A DNA stretch of 64,000 bases from Oscillospiraceae bacterium (lineage in GTDB: Bacteria; Bacillota; Clostridia; Oscillospirales; Oscillospiraceae): NCBI GenBank assembly GCA_015067435.1, contig SVMM01000001.1, positions 1 through 64,000 on the forward strand, given 5' to 3'. A program made the position numbers and the translations under genes. The stretch's first letter is position 1. Each line of letters begins with the position of its first letter. This document shows positions 18,151-26,398 of the stretch, piece after piece. The notes under the pieces were generated by a model, which ran no database searches, was not told the origin of the DNA, and was given only the letters and a program-made list of their open reading frames with translations.

Positions 18151-20319
18151 ATGGATCAACACGAACAGGAGCTGGCATTTGAAAAGACGCTGGACGACAG
18201 CAAGATGCTGCTCGACGACGCCTCCCGCGTCGCGGACGAGGATTACGAGTTCACGCTGGAGGGCATTCTGGAGGAATTCGGCGGCGGCGCGCGCAGAAAC
18301 ATCCCCGACGCCAAGCCGGCGCCCAAGCCCGCGTCCCCGGTGACGATGCCGCTGCCGGAGATCCCGGAGGAGCCGGAAGCGGCGGAGGAGCCGGAGGGCG
18401 GCGAGGCCACGGAGGGCGAGGAAGAGGACGACGGCGGCGCGATGGAGGACATCGTCCCCACGCTGGATACGCCGCAGAGCTTCAGCCTGCAGGAGGTGCT
18501 CTCCCGCACGGTGCAGGACGTGCTCGACGAGCAGAAGAACGAGCCTGTGCTGGAGGACGCGCCGCAGCGCAGAGGATGGTTCTCCCGCCGGAAAAAGCCC
18601 GTGGAGACCGAGGAGCTGTACGAGCGCGCGGACGTTGACGATACGGGCGAGAAGCCCGTGCGCGCCCCCGCGAAGCCCACGCCCCCGCCGGAGCCGCCGG
18701 AGGAGCCGGAGCCTCCCATCGAGGAGACCGTCGCCGACTACCGCGACGCCATGCAGAACGCCCGCCGCGTGACGCGCTACGCCGCGCTCATCACGGTGCT
18801 GATGTGGATCCCGCAGGTACTCGACCGCCTCGGCGTCATGCCGGCGATGTACGCCGAGGAGCCGCTGTTCTGCGTCCTGCCCTACTTCATTCTGCTCTCG
18901 CTGCTGTGCGTGCTCGGACGCGAGGTGTTCCTCTACGGCGTCGAAAAGCTCCTCACGCTCAAGCTGACCTATGAGCTGTTCACGGCGATGCTGTGCGTCG
19001 CGGCGCTCGCGGACACGGCGCTCTACTTCCTGCTGCCCTCACGCCGGACCGCAGCGCTTCCGCTGCACTCCGTCGCGGCGCTGTCCATGACCTGCGCGCT
19101 GTGGGGACGCTCGATGCTCTTCCGCGCGCTCTACGACTCGTTCCGCGTGGCGGCGATCGGCGACGCGCCGTATATGGTCACGACCACCGCCGGCGGCGCG
19201 GCGAAGCGCATCGGCAAGATCGCCGGCTTCTCCGTCACGGCGGAGCGCGAGGACGTCTCCGGCCGCTGGCAGACGATCATCCTGCCCGTCATCCTCGTGG
19301 GCGTGTTCGTCTTCTCCATCCTCTCGACGATAGAGGGGAAGTCCGGGATGCTCTGGTTCTGGAACTTCTCGGCGATCCTCGCCTGCGCCAACACACTCTC
19401 GTTCCCGCTGGTCTACGCGCTGCCCCTGCGCCGCGTGACGCGCCGCTTTGCCAAGAGCGGCAGCGCGCTGGCGGGCTACGCCGGCGCGGACACGATCCGC
19501 CGCAGCAACTGCGTTATCCTGACCGACACCGACCTGTTCCCACCGGGAACGGTGACGCTCAACGGCCTGAAGATCTTCGGCGAGGAGAGCGGCAAGGTCT
19601 TCTCCTACGCCGCCACCATGGCGCACGCCTCGGAATCCGGCCTCTCCCGCCTGTTCGACAATCTGCTGGAGGCGGAGGGCGGGCGCCTCGAAACGCTGTC
19701 CGACCTCAACTTCTACGAGGAGGGCGGCGTCGGCGGCACCATCCACGGCGAAACGGTACTCTTCGGCACGTCGTCGTTCTGCCGCAAGATGGGGATCCCC
19801 CTGCCCCACGGGCTGACGCTGAAAACCGGCATGTTCCTCGCCATCGACGGCACGCTGATCGCGGTGTTCGCGGTGAAGTACATGGCGGCGGAGAACGTGG
19901 ACTGGGCGCTGCACGCGCTGCACCGCGCGCGCATCACGCCGGTGCTCGCCGTGCGCGACGGCAACATCACGCCCGCGCTTTTGAAGCGCAAGTTCGGCAC
20001 GGACGCCCGCGCCGTCTATCCCCAGCTCTCCACGCGCCTCGCGCTCTCGGAGAAGCAGGGGGCGAAGCCCAGCGCCCTGATCTACCGCGAGGGGCTGATG
20101 CCCTACGCGGAGCTCGCCGTCGGCGCCAAGCGGCTCTGCCGCGCTGTGCGCGCGGGCAACCTGCTGTCGCTGACCGCCTCGGTCGTCGGCACGATGATGA
20201 GCTTCTACCTGAGTTTTGTCGCCGCCTACACGCTCTTCACGCCGTTCTCGGTGCTCGCCTTCCTCGCCCTGTGGACAGTGGCGGCGCTCATTGACGGCCT
20301 CTTCGTCGACAAATACTGA
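18151..20319 (+). CDS. Large membrane protein resembling a degenerate P-type (P1B-like) ATPase
   Basis: 722 residues. The first ~200 are acidic and Pro/Glu-rich, predicted disordered. The rest follows P1B ATPase topology: four helices (~205-330), a short A-domain-like segment, two helices (~370-425), a ~215-residue cytoplasmic domain, then two C-terminal helices. Where P1B pumps have the metal-site CPC helix it reads ACANTLSFPLVYALP. Where the phosphorylated DKTGTLT should be (~455-465) it reads LTDTDLFPPG, with Thr in place of the catalytic Asp. The TGE of the A-domain and the GDG of the P-domain are not found either. HGETVLFGTSSFC resembles the nucleotide-binding stretch. I infer a catalytically inactive ATPase-like protein. 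Ribosome site AGGTGG; probably co-transcribed with rlmB. Confidence 0.8.
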   Translation: MDQHEQELAFEKTLDDSKMLLDDASRVADEDYEFTLEGILEEFGGGARRNIPDAKPAPKPASPVTMPLPEIPEEPEAAEEPEGGEATEGEEEDDGGAMEDIVPTLDTPQSFSLQEVLSRTVQDVLDEQKNEPVLEDAPQRRGWFSRRKKPVETEELYERADVDDTGEKPVRAPAKPTPPPEPPEEPEPPIEETVADYRDAMQNARRVTRYAALITVLMWIPQVLDRLGVMPAMYAEEPLFCVLPYFILLSLLCVLGREVFLYGVEKLLTLKLTYELFTAMLCVAALADTALYFLLPSRRTAALPLHSVAALSMTCALWGRSMLFRALYDSFRVAAIGDAPYMVTTTAGGAAKRIGKIAGFSVTAEREDVSGRWQTIILPVILVGVFVFSILSTIEGKSGMLWFWNFSAILACANTLSFPLVYALPLRRVTRRFAKSGSALAGYAGADTIRRSNCVILTDTDLFPPGTVTLNGLKIFGEESGKVFSYAATMAHASESGLSRLFDNLLEAEGGRLETLSDLNFYEEGGVGGTIHGETVLFGTSSFCRKMGIPLPHGLTLKTGMFLAIDGTLIAVFAVKYMAAENVDWALHALHRARITPVLAVRDGNITPALLKRKFGTDARAVYPQLSTRLALSEKQGAKPSALIYREGLMPYAELAVGAKRLCRAVRAGNLLSLTASVVGTMMSFYLSFVAAYTLFTPFSVLAFLALWTVAALIDGLFVDKY

Positions 20320-20338
20320 TACTGCTATGCGACCAAAG

Positions 20339-20368
20339 CAAAACCCTCCGCCGCGGCGGAGGGTTTTG
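20339..20368. terminator. Bidirectional terminator
   Basis: Perfect 14-bp stem (20339-20352 and 20355-20368) with AAAA/TTTT ends, between the converging pseudo-ATPase and M23 peptidase genes. Confidence 0.85.
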
Positions 20369-20384
20369 TCTTGATTTGTGCTGT

Positions 20385-22097
20385 TTAAGGAAGATAATTG
20401 ACCGGGTTGACGTAGCTGCCGTTGCGCATCACGCCGAAGTGGCAGTGCGGACCGCTGGAGACGCCCGTGGAGCCGACGTAGGCGATGGTCTGCCCCTTGT
20501 AGACGTGCGCCCCGGCGGAGACGGCGAAGGAGCTGCAATGCTCGTAGTAGGTCTTAAAGCCGTTGCCGTGGTTGATGATGACCGTGTAGCCCATGGCGCC
20601 CTTGTAGCCCGTGTACTCCACGGTGCCGCCGTCGGCGGCGGCGATCGGCGTGCCGTAGCCCACGGCGATGTCGATGCCCATGTGGTTCGTGCTCGCGCCG
20701 CGGATGCCGGTGTTGCGGTAGCCGAAGCCGGAGGTAATGCGCCCGGACACCGGCCAGCGGAAGCTGCCCGTGGGCATCCAGCTCGGCCGCTCCATGGTGC
20801 CCTTCGCGCGCGTCTCGGTCTTCGGCGCGGTGAGCATCACCTTGGAGATGACCGTGCGCGCGGTCTCCACGCCGTTGACGTACTCCACGTCCGCCACGAT
20901 GTCGGCGGTGCCGTATTCGCCCTTCTCGATGACGCGGGTGTCGCCCTGATACATCGTCGCGTCGTCGACGTAGACGACCTCGAAGTCCACCTCGTCGACA
21001 TAGTTCTGCCGCTCCGTAACCTTGACGGTCAGGTATGGGACCTCACGGCTGAGCACCAGCTCGTCGCCGACGTCGATCCAGTCGATGTTGAAGCCGGGGT
21101 TCAGGGCGAGCAGCTCGTCGTTGCTCATGCCGTTTTCATAGGCGATCTTTCCCCAGGTGTCGCCCGAGACGACCGTGTACGTCACCTCGCCGACCTTGGT
21201 GCTGTTGATGACCTCCGCGATCTCGCCGAGGTTGGTCAGGCTGTCGGTGGGGACGTAGCCGGGGACGATGCGCACGTTCTCCACAAAGTCGACGGAGAGC
21301 GTGTCGTCGGACACGCCGATCTGCTTGATCTGGCCGATCAGCGCCTCCAGCGCGCCCTCATACTGCGTCGAGCCGACCAGCTCGTCGTCGATATAGAGCG
21401 AATAGCCGTAGGTGACGAGGCCGACCTCGTCGGTCAGCAGCTTTTTCAGATCCTCCGCCTCGCTCAGCTCGCTGCGGCGGACAAGCCCGTCCGTGTATTG
21501 CAGCGTGTCGTCGGAGAAAACAAAGCTGCTGCCCAGCGTTTTGGAGGTGAAGTCCTCCACCTGCGCCGCGATGAGCCGCGCCTCGGACGCGTCGCGCACG
21601 ACCTCCAGCGGCCGCCCCTTGTAGCTGACCGTCGTGGCGGGCGTGTAGATCGAGAAGAACGCCGCGATGCAGGCAAAAACCAGCAATATGGCGACAAAGG
21701 CGAGCGGGCGCAGCCGGTTCTGCCGCGTCGTGCGCGCCGCCACCGCCGTGTCGATGCGCATGCGCAGCCTGCGGCGGCGGGAGAATCGCTCGCGCACCAG
21801 CGCGCGCCACATCGGAAACAGCCCCGCCAGCAGCAGCACCAGCTGCACCAGAACGCTGTTCGACTCCGGGAAGCCGCCCGAACGCGCCTCGCGTCCCAGC
21901 TCGCGCAGCCGGCGTCCGGCGCCGCAGAAGGCGTTCCAGACCGTCTCCGGCAGCGCGCCCAACCACGCCAGCGCAGTCATCAGAAGCCCCGCGGAGTTCG
22001 CCTGCTTCCTCGCCGCGCGCTGCTCCTCGCGCCGCTGCTCGCGCCGTTCCCGGCGCCGCTGCTCGCGTTGATCGTGTTTTTGATCGGTGTTTGGCAT
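20385..22097 (-). CDS. Membrane-anchored M23 peptidase with LysM and G5 domains
   Basis: Cell-wall endopeptidase-like protein of 570 residues. A highly charged Arg/Gln/Glu-rich N-terminus precedes hydrophobic segments, with one clear signal-anchor helix (LAFVAILLVFACIAAFFSIY). The extracytoplasmic part holds a LysM peptidoglycan-binding domain (YTVVSGDTWGKIAYENGMS), a G5 domain and a C-terminal M23 domain. Zinc ligands are visible as NHMGIDI and the HCHFG motif; the usual YxHL reads YEHCS. Start placed at the ATG after CAGGGG rather than an upstream in-frame start. Such proteins act in cell separation or in sporulation (SpoIIQ/SpoIVFA-like M23 roles); which applies is not resolved. It has its own promoter (22154-22182). 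Confidence 0.9.
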   Translation of the reverse strand: MPNTDQKHDQREQRRRERREQRREEQRAARKQANSAGLLMTALAWLGALPETVWNAFCGAGRRLRELGREARSGGFPESNSVLVQLVLLLAGLFPMWRALVRERFSRRRRLRMRIDTAVAARTTRQNRLRPLAFVAILLVFACIAAFFSIYTPATTVSYKGRPLEVVRDASEARLIAAQVEDFTSKTLGSSFVFSDDTLQYTDGLVRRSELSEAEDLKKLLTDEVGLVTYGYSLYIDDELVGSTQYEGALEALIGQIKQIGVSDDTLSVDFVENVRIVPGYVPTDSLTNLGEIAEVINSTKVGEVTYTVVSGDTWGKIAYENGMSNDELLALNPGFNIDWIDVGDELVLSREVPYLTVKVTERQNYVDEVDFEVVYVDDATMYQGDTRVIEKGEYGTADIVADVEYVNGVETARTVISKVMLTAPKTETRAKGTMERPSWMPTGSFRWPVSGRITSGFGYRNTGIRGASTNHMGIDIAVGYGTPIAAADGGTVEYTGYKGAMGYTVIINHGNGFKTYYEHCSSFAVSAGAHVYKGQTIAYVGSTGVSSGPHCHFGVMRNGSYVNPVNYLP

Positions 22098-22153
22098 GAA
22101 AAATACCCCTGATACGGGTTTCCCCGAATTTTTCACAAACCGCAACAAATATC

Positions 22154-22182
22154 ATGATACCGTTTTTTGCCTGCCCCGTCAA
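22154..22182 (-). promoter_or_regulatory. Promoter of M23 peptidase gene
   Basis: Minus-strand TTGACG (22177-22182), 17-bp spacer, TATCAT (22154-22159), about 55 bp before the ATG. Confidence 0.72.
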
Positions 22183-22338
22183 GCGTTTTTCCCCGCTCAA
22201 AAGTGCCGGGAAATCCGCAAAATAGCTTGAATTACCATATTTTGGACGCGATTTGTGTATTGACCACCACATCTGTGGTTTTTGCGCATTTTGTAGATTT
22301 TTTTGAAAACATTTTTGAAAAAAATTCCGCTTCGAGTG

Positions 22339-22367
22339 TTGAGGCGCGAACGGATTTGTTGTATAAT
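22339..22367 (+). promoter_or_regulatory. Promoter of pta
   Basis: TTGAGG (22339-22344), 17-bp spacer, consensus TATAAT (22362-22367), 40 bp before the ATG. Confidence 0.82.
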
Positions 22368-22406
22368 GTTTCCCGCAAAATCACTTTTATGAGGAGGCTA
22401 CCAGTT

Positions 22407-23387
22407 ATGTTTGGATTTGGCGAAATGATTAAGGGCCTGAAGGCCAACCCCAAGACCATCGTTTTCACCGAGGGCACGGATGCCCGTATCCTTGAGGCGA
22501 GCGCGCGCCTGCTGTCCGGTACGTTTTTGAAGCCGCTGCTCATCGGCAAGGAGGCGGAGATCTTCGCCGCGGCGGAGGAAGCGGGCTTCAATATCCGCGG
22601 CGCGGAGATCATCGATCCCGAAAACTATGCCAAGATGGACGATATGGTCGCGAAGATGGTCGAGCTGCGCAAGGGCAAGATGACCGAGGAGCAGTGCCGC
22701 GGCGCGCTCCGTCAGGCGAACTACTTCGGCACGATGCTCGTCGCCATGGGCGAGGCGGACTGCCTGCTCGGCGGCGCGACCTACTCCACGGCGGACACCG
22801 TGCGTCCGGCGCTCCAGCTCGTGAAGACCAAGCCGGGCAACAAGATCGTTTCCTCCTGCTTCATTATGGTACGCGAGCGCGCCACCGGTGAGAACGAAGT
22901 TCTTGCCATGGCGGACTGCGCCATCAACATCGACCCCACCGAGGACGATCTGGTCGAGATCGCGCGCGAGACCGTGCAGTGCGGCCGCGTGTTCGGCATC
23001 GACCCCAAGGTCGCGTTCCTGAGCTACTCCACCAAGGGCAGCGGCAAGGGCGACACCGTGGACAAGATGCGCAACGCCTGCGACAAGACCAAGCTCCTCA
23101 TGCCCGACGTGCCGGTGGACGGCGAGATGCAGTTCGACGCGGCGACCTCCCCGGTCGTGGCGCGCACCAAGCACCTCGACGGCGGCGTGGGCGGCAAGGC
23201 GAACGTATTCATCTTCCCCGACATCAACGCCGGCAACATCGGCTACAAGATCGCCCAGCGTCTCGGCGGCTTCGACGCCTACGGCCCCATCCTGCTCGGC
23301 CTCAACGCGCCGATCAACGACCTCTCCCGCGGCTGCAACGGTCAGGAGGTCTATTCCATGGCGATCATCACGGCGTCTCTCGCCTGA
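22407..23387 (+). CDS. pta: Phosphate acetyltransferase
   Basis: Converts acetyl-CoA plus phosphate to acetyl-phosphate, the first step of acetate and ATP formation. 326 residues, the size of the short single-domain Pta. Family features include MGEADCLLGGATYSTADTVRPALQ, the region around FSYSTKGSG-like LSYSTKGSG, and PDINAGNIGYKIAQR near the C-terminus. Start chosen at the ATG after GAGGAGG. No acetate kinase gene is in the window. It is transcribed alone between its promoter and a terminator at 23395-23424. Butyryltransferase relatives (Ptb) are an alternative, but the length and motifs favour Pta. Confidence 0.92.
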   Translation: MFGFGEMIKGLKANPKTIVFTEGTDARILEASARLLSGTFLKPLLIGKEAEIFAAAEEAGFNIRGAEIIDPENYAKMDDMVAKMVELRKGKMTEEQCRGALRQANYFGTMLVAMGEADCLLGGATYSTADTVRPALQLVKTKPGNKIVSSCFIMVRERATGENEVLAMADCAINIDPTEDDLVEIARETVQCGRVFGIDPKVAFLSYSTKGSGKGDTVDKMRNACDKTKLLMPDVPVDGEMQFDAATSPVVARTKHLDGGVGGKANVFIFPDINAGNIGYKIAQRLGGFDAYGPILLGLNAPINDLSRGCNGQEVYSMAIITASLA

Positions 23388-23394
23388 GTTCTTC

Positions 23395-23424
23395 AAAAAA
23401 GAGGCTCGCATGAGCCTCTTTTTT
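23395..23424 (+). terminator. Terminator of pta
   Basis: Perfect 13-bp stem (23395-23407 and 23412-23424, loop GCAT) ending in six Ts. Confidence 0.88.
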
Positions 23425-23437
23425 GACTGCTTTCCGC

Positions 23438-23465
23438 TTGCATTTGAAGAAATACGTGGTACAAT
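23438..23465 (+). promoter_or_regulatory. Promoter of fba-pfp
   Basis: TTGCAT (23438-23443), 16-bp spacer, TACAAT (23460-23465), 65 bp before the fba ATG. Confidence 0.68.
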
Positions 23466-23530
23466 ATCCCAGTAGAACCAATCATACCGATCGTTCCATA
23501 CAACCAAATTATTGAAAAGGAGTATCAACC

Positions 23531-24514
23531 ATGGCTATCGTAACGACAAAGGATATGTTCGCAAAGGCATACAACGGCGGTTACGCCATCGGCGCGTTCA
23601 ACGTGAACAACATGGAGATCATCCAGGGCATCACCGAGGCCGCCATCGAGCTCAAGGCGCCGCTGATCCTTCAGGTGTCCAAGGGCGCGCGCAGCTATGC
23701 CAAGCACGTGTACCTGATGAAGCTGATCGAGGCCGCGGTGCAGGACGCCGAGCAGACCGCCGGCTTTGACCTGCCCATCTGCGTCCATCTGGACCACGGC
23801 GACAGCTTTGAGCTGTGCAAGAGCTGCATCGACGGCGGCTTCACGAGCGTCATGATCGATAAGAGCGGCCTGCCGATCGAGGAGAACATCAAGATCACCA
23901 AGCAGGTCGTCGAGTACGCGCACGACCACGGCGTCGTCGTCGAGGCGGAGCTGGGCACGCTCGCCGGCGTTGAGGACGAGGTCAACGTCAAGGCGGAGGA
24001 CTCCTCCTACACCAAGCCCGAGGATGTGCAGCACTTCGTCGAGGAGACGGGCTGCGACTCCCTCGCCATCGCCATCGGCACCAGCCACGGCGCATACAAG
24101 TTCACCGCCGCCCAGTGCACCCGCGACGAAAACGGCAAGCTCGTTCCGCCGCCGCTGCGCTTCGACATCCTCGAAGAGGTCGCCAAGCGCCTGCCCGGCT
24201 TCCCGATCGTGCTCCACGGCTCTTCCAGCGTCCCGCAGGAGTTCGTCGACACCATCAACAAGTACGGCGGCAAGATGCCCGACGCCGTTGGCATCCCCGA
24301 GGCGCAGCTGCGCAAGGCGGCGGAGATGGCGGTCTGCAAGATCAACATCGACTCCGACCTGCGTCTGGCGCTGACCGCGTGCATCCGCGAGCACTTCGCC
24401 GAGCATCCCGACCACTTCGACCCGCGCCAGTACCTCAAGCCCGGCCGCGAGGCGATCAAGGCGATGGTCGAGCACAAGATCACCGACGTCCTCGGCTGCA
24501 ACGGCAAGGCGTAA
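23531..24514 (+). CDS. fba: Class II fructose-bisphosphate aldolase
   Basis: Zinc-dependent aldolase that cleaves fructose 1,6-bisphosphate to the two triose phosphates. 327 residues. It shows the class II pattern: AFNVNNMEI near the N-terminus, HLDHGDSFE with zinc-ligand His, EAELGTLAGVEDEV, and CKINIDSDLR with the phosphate-binding region near the C-terminus. Ribosome site AAAGGAG. The gene is followed by three hairpins (24520-24667) and then pfp, so aldolase and phosphofructokinase are probably one transcript with adjustable read-through. Confidence 0.95.
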   Translation: MAIVTTKDMFAKAYNGGYAIGAFNVNNMEIIQGITEAAIELKAPLILQVSKGARSYAKHVYLMKLIEAAVQDAEQTAGFDLPICVHLDHGDSFELCKSCIDGGFTSVMIDKSGLPIEENIKITKQVVEYAHDHGVVVEAELGTLAGVEDEVNVKAEDSSYTKPEDVQHFVEETGCDSLAIAIGTSHGAYKFTAAQCTRDENGKLVPPPLRFDILEEVAKRLPGFPIVLHGSSSVPQEFVDTINKYGGKMPDAVGIPEAQLRKAAEMAVCKINIDSDLRLALTACIREHFAEHPDHFDPRQYLKPGREAIKAMVEHKITDVLGCNGKA

Positions 24515-24519
24515 ATTCT

Positions 24520-24667
24520 TAAAGGGGGGACAGGTCCCCCCCTTTAGATTCCCCCCGCGCTGCGCTTCCCGCGCGCCTGCGGCGCACGGGCGCTCCGCGC
24601 AAAGTGTTTTCTCCGACGCGCATGTCGTCGGAGAAAACGATCAAATTCATTGCCGCTGCGCGGCAAT
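24520..24667. repeat. Three consecutive hairpins between fba and pfp
   Basis: Hairpin 1 arms 24520-24529 and 24537-24546 (TAAAGGGGGG/CCCCCCTTTA), right after the fba stop; hairpin 2 arms 24606-24618 and 24626-24638 (13 bp, perfect); hairpin 3 arms 24649-24656 and 24660-24667. The GC-rich middle (24547-24605) can also fold. No T-tract follows, so these are not classic terminators. The order stop codon - hairpin - GC-rich core - hairpin - ribosome site resembles the modules at 10285 and 59616, but the core sequence differs. Confidence 0.65.
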
Positions 24668-24686
24668 TCAAAGGAGAGCATACTTT

Positions 24687-25922
24687 ATGGCTGAACTCAA
24701 AGGCGCGTGCATCATCGGGCAGTCCGGCGGCCCGACCTCCGTCATCAACGCCAGCGCGTACGGCGTCATCCGCACCGCGCTCGACAACCCCAACATCACG
24801 AACGTCTACGGCGCCGAGCACGGCATCGTCGGCGTGCTGAACGACCGCCTGTTCGACATGGGCCAGGAGGACCCGAAGGAACTTGAGCTCCTGAAGTTCA
24901 CGCCGTCGAGCGCGCTGGGCTCCTGCCGCTACAAGATGAAGGACCCCGACGAGGATGACACGGACTACAAGCGCATTCTTGAAGTGTTCAAAAAACACGA
25001 CGTCCGCTATTTCTTCTACAACGGCGGCAACGACTCCATGGACACCTGCAACAAGATTTCGAAGTACATGCAGAAGGTCGGCTATGAGTGCCGCGTCATG
25101 GGCGTGCCCAAGACCATCGACAACGACCTGTTCGGCACCGACCACTGCCCCGGCTTCCCCTCCGCCGCGAAGTACATCGCCACGAGCTGCATGGAGGTCT
25201 GGCAGGACGCGCACGTCTACGACAAGGGCATGGTCTGCATCATCGAGATCATGGGCCGTCACGCCGGCTGGCTGACCGCCGCCTCCGCGCTCGCCTACGA
25301 GTACGGCTGCGGTCCCGACCTCATCTACCTCCCCGAGACCGACTTCGACATGGAGCAGTTCCTCGCCGACGTCGACCGCATCTGGAAGGAGAAGAACAAC
25401 GTCATGGTCGCCGTGTCCGAGGGCATCCACTATGCCGACGGCAGCTTCGTGTCCGAGGCGAAGACCAGCGCGACGGACGGCTTCGGCCACGCGCAGCTCG
25501 GCGGTCTCGCGGCGCTGCTCGCGAACATCGTCAAGGAGCGCACGGGCGCGAAGGTCCGCGGCATCGAGCTGTCGCTTCTCCAGCGCTGCGGCGCGCACCT
25601 CGCGTCCGAGACCGACATCGAGGAGAGCTTCATGGCGGGCAAGGCGGCGGTGGAGAACGCCGTCGCGGGCATCACGGACAAGATGGTCGCCTTCGAGCGC
25701 GAGACCGTGGATGGCCGCTACGCCTGCAAAACGAAGCTGCTGAACCTCACCGACGTCGCCAACTACGAGAAGAAGGTGCCGATCGAGTGGATCAACGACG
25801 CGCACAACGGTGTAAAGCACGAGTTCGTCGACTACGCGCTCCCGCTCATCCAGGGCGAGACGAAGATGGTCAAGGTCGACTCGCTGCCGCGCTTCGCGAA
25901 GCTCAAAAAGGTGCTCGCGTAA
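24687..25922 (+). CDS. pfp: Pyrophosphate-dependent 6-phosphofructokinase
   Basis: Phosphorylates fructose 6-phosphate reversibly. PPi rather than ATP use is inferred from two diagnostic sites: GGNDS (Asp where ATP enzymes have Gly in GGDGS) and PKTIDND (Lys where ATP enzymes have Gly in PGTIDND). Other family motifs are IGQSGGPTSVINA at the N-terminus and EIMGRHAGWL. 411 residues, normal for this group. Ribosome site AAAGGAG. It lies 172 bp after fba across a hairpin-rich spacer and is followed by a large intergenic repeat. Confidence 0.94.
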   Translation: MAELKGACIIGQSGGPTSVINASAYGVIRTALDNPNITNVYGAEHGIVGVLNDRLFDMGQEDPKELELLKFTPSSALGSCRYKMKDPDEDDTDYKRILEVFKKHDVRYFFYNGGNDSMDTCNKISKYMQKVGYECRVMGVPKTIDNDLFGTDHCPGFPSAAKYIATSCMEVWQDAHVYDKGMVCIIEIMGRHAGWLTAASALAYEYGCGPDLIYLPETDFDMEQFLADVDRIWKEKNNVMVAVSEGIHYADGSFVSEAKTSATDGFGHAQLGGLAALLANIVKERTGAKVRGIELSLLQRCGAHLASETDIEESFMAGKAAVENAVAGITDKMVAFERETVDGRYACKTKLLNLTDVANYEKKVPIEWINDAHNGVKHEFVDYALPLIQGETKMVKVDSLPRFAKLKKVLA

Positions 25923-25925
25923 GGG

Positions 25926-26380
25926 GGAACGGTTCCTGAAACCAGTTCTTTCCTTTTCGGGAAAAGGAAAGAACCGTTTTCAGACTTCCAAAGAAAGGAA
26001 AAGCGCCGGATGGCTGCCTGCACGGTTGTGCAAGCCCATCCGGCGCTTTCGCGTCGATACCGGTATTCTCTCCTTGCGCTGACGCGCTCGTTCATCGATG
26101 CGCGGCATTGTACGTCTGCGCGGCAGCGCCTACTTTATCTCCAGCCAGAAGAATTATCACGCCGAGGCGCGCGGCGCGGCGACGCATAACAATGCGCACG
26201 GAGGTACGCAGCATTCAGCGGAAACAGGCACTACCGGTATCGTCGATGCTCGCGCCGAGCGGTCACAGCGATATGACCGACGGTGCGAAGGCGCTTTTCC
26301 TTCTACGGAAGTCCGAAACCATTTCTTCCTTTTGGCAAGCACAAAAGGAAGAAACGGTGTCGGGAAACGTTCTCTCTTTC
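25926..26380. repeat. MITE-like intergenic repeat, copy L1
   Basis: About 455 bp between pfp and recD2. Both ends carry related, inverted ~75-bp sequences: left end around 25929-26007 and right end around 26290-26378 (shared blocks GGAAAAGCGCC, GACTTCC and a TTCCTTTT/AAAAGGAA hairpin). Inside are a 13-bp-armed hairpin (26001-26013 and 26036-26048) and a ~100-bp core (from about 26050) found again at 49485-49590 and, inverted, at about 61400-61470. The left-end hairpin (25946-25959 and 25962-25975) may end pfp transcription, and the right-end one may end recD2. Open frames here are short and inconsistent between copies, so I regard the region as non-coding. Confidence 0.78.
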
Positions 26381-26398
26381 GCTTGAGAAAGGGCGGTG

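Larger units (their letters stand above)
22098..22406. other. Divergent control region between M23 peptidase and pta
   Basis: 309 bp without a gene. It holds the two divergent promoters (22154-22182 minus, 22339-22367 plus) and a small inverted repeat ACCAC-ATCT-GTGGT at 22266-22279 between them, possibly an operator. AT-rich compared with the flanking genes. Confidence 0.6.

Noticed and set aside
22261..22282. ACCAC/GTGGT repeat as a Rex or CodY site upstream of pta
   Set aside because: Does not match the Rex TTGTTAA-type or CodY consensus; kept only as an unassigned inverted repeat.
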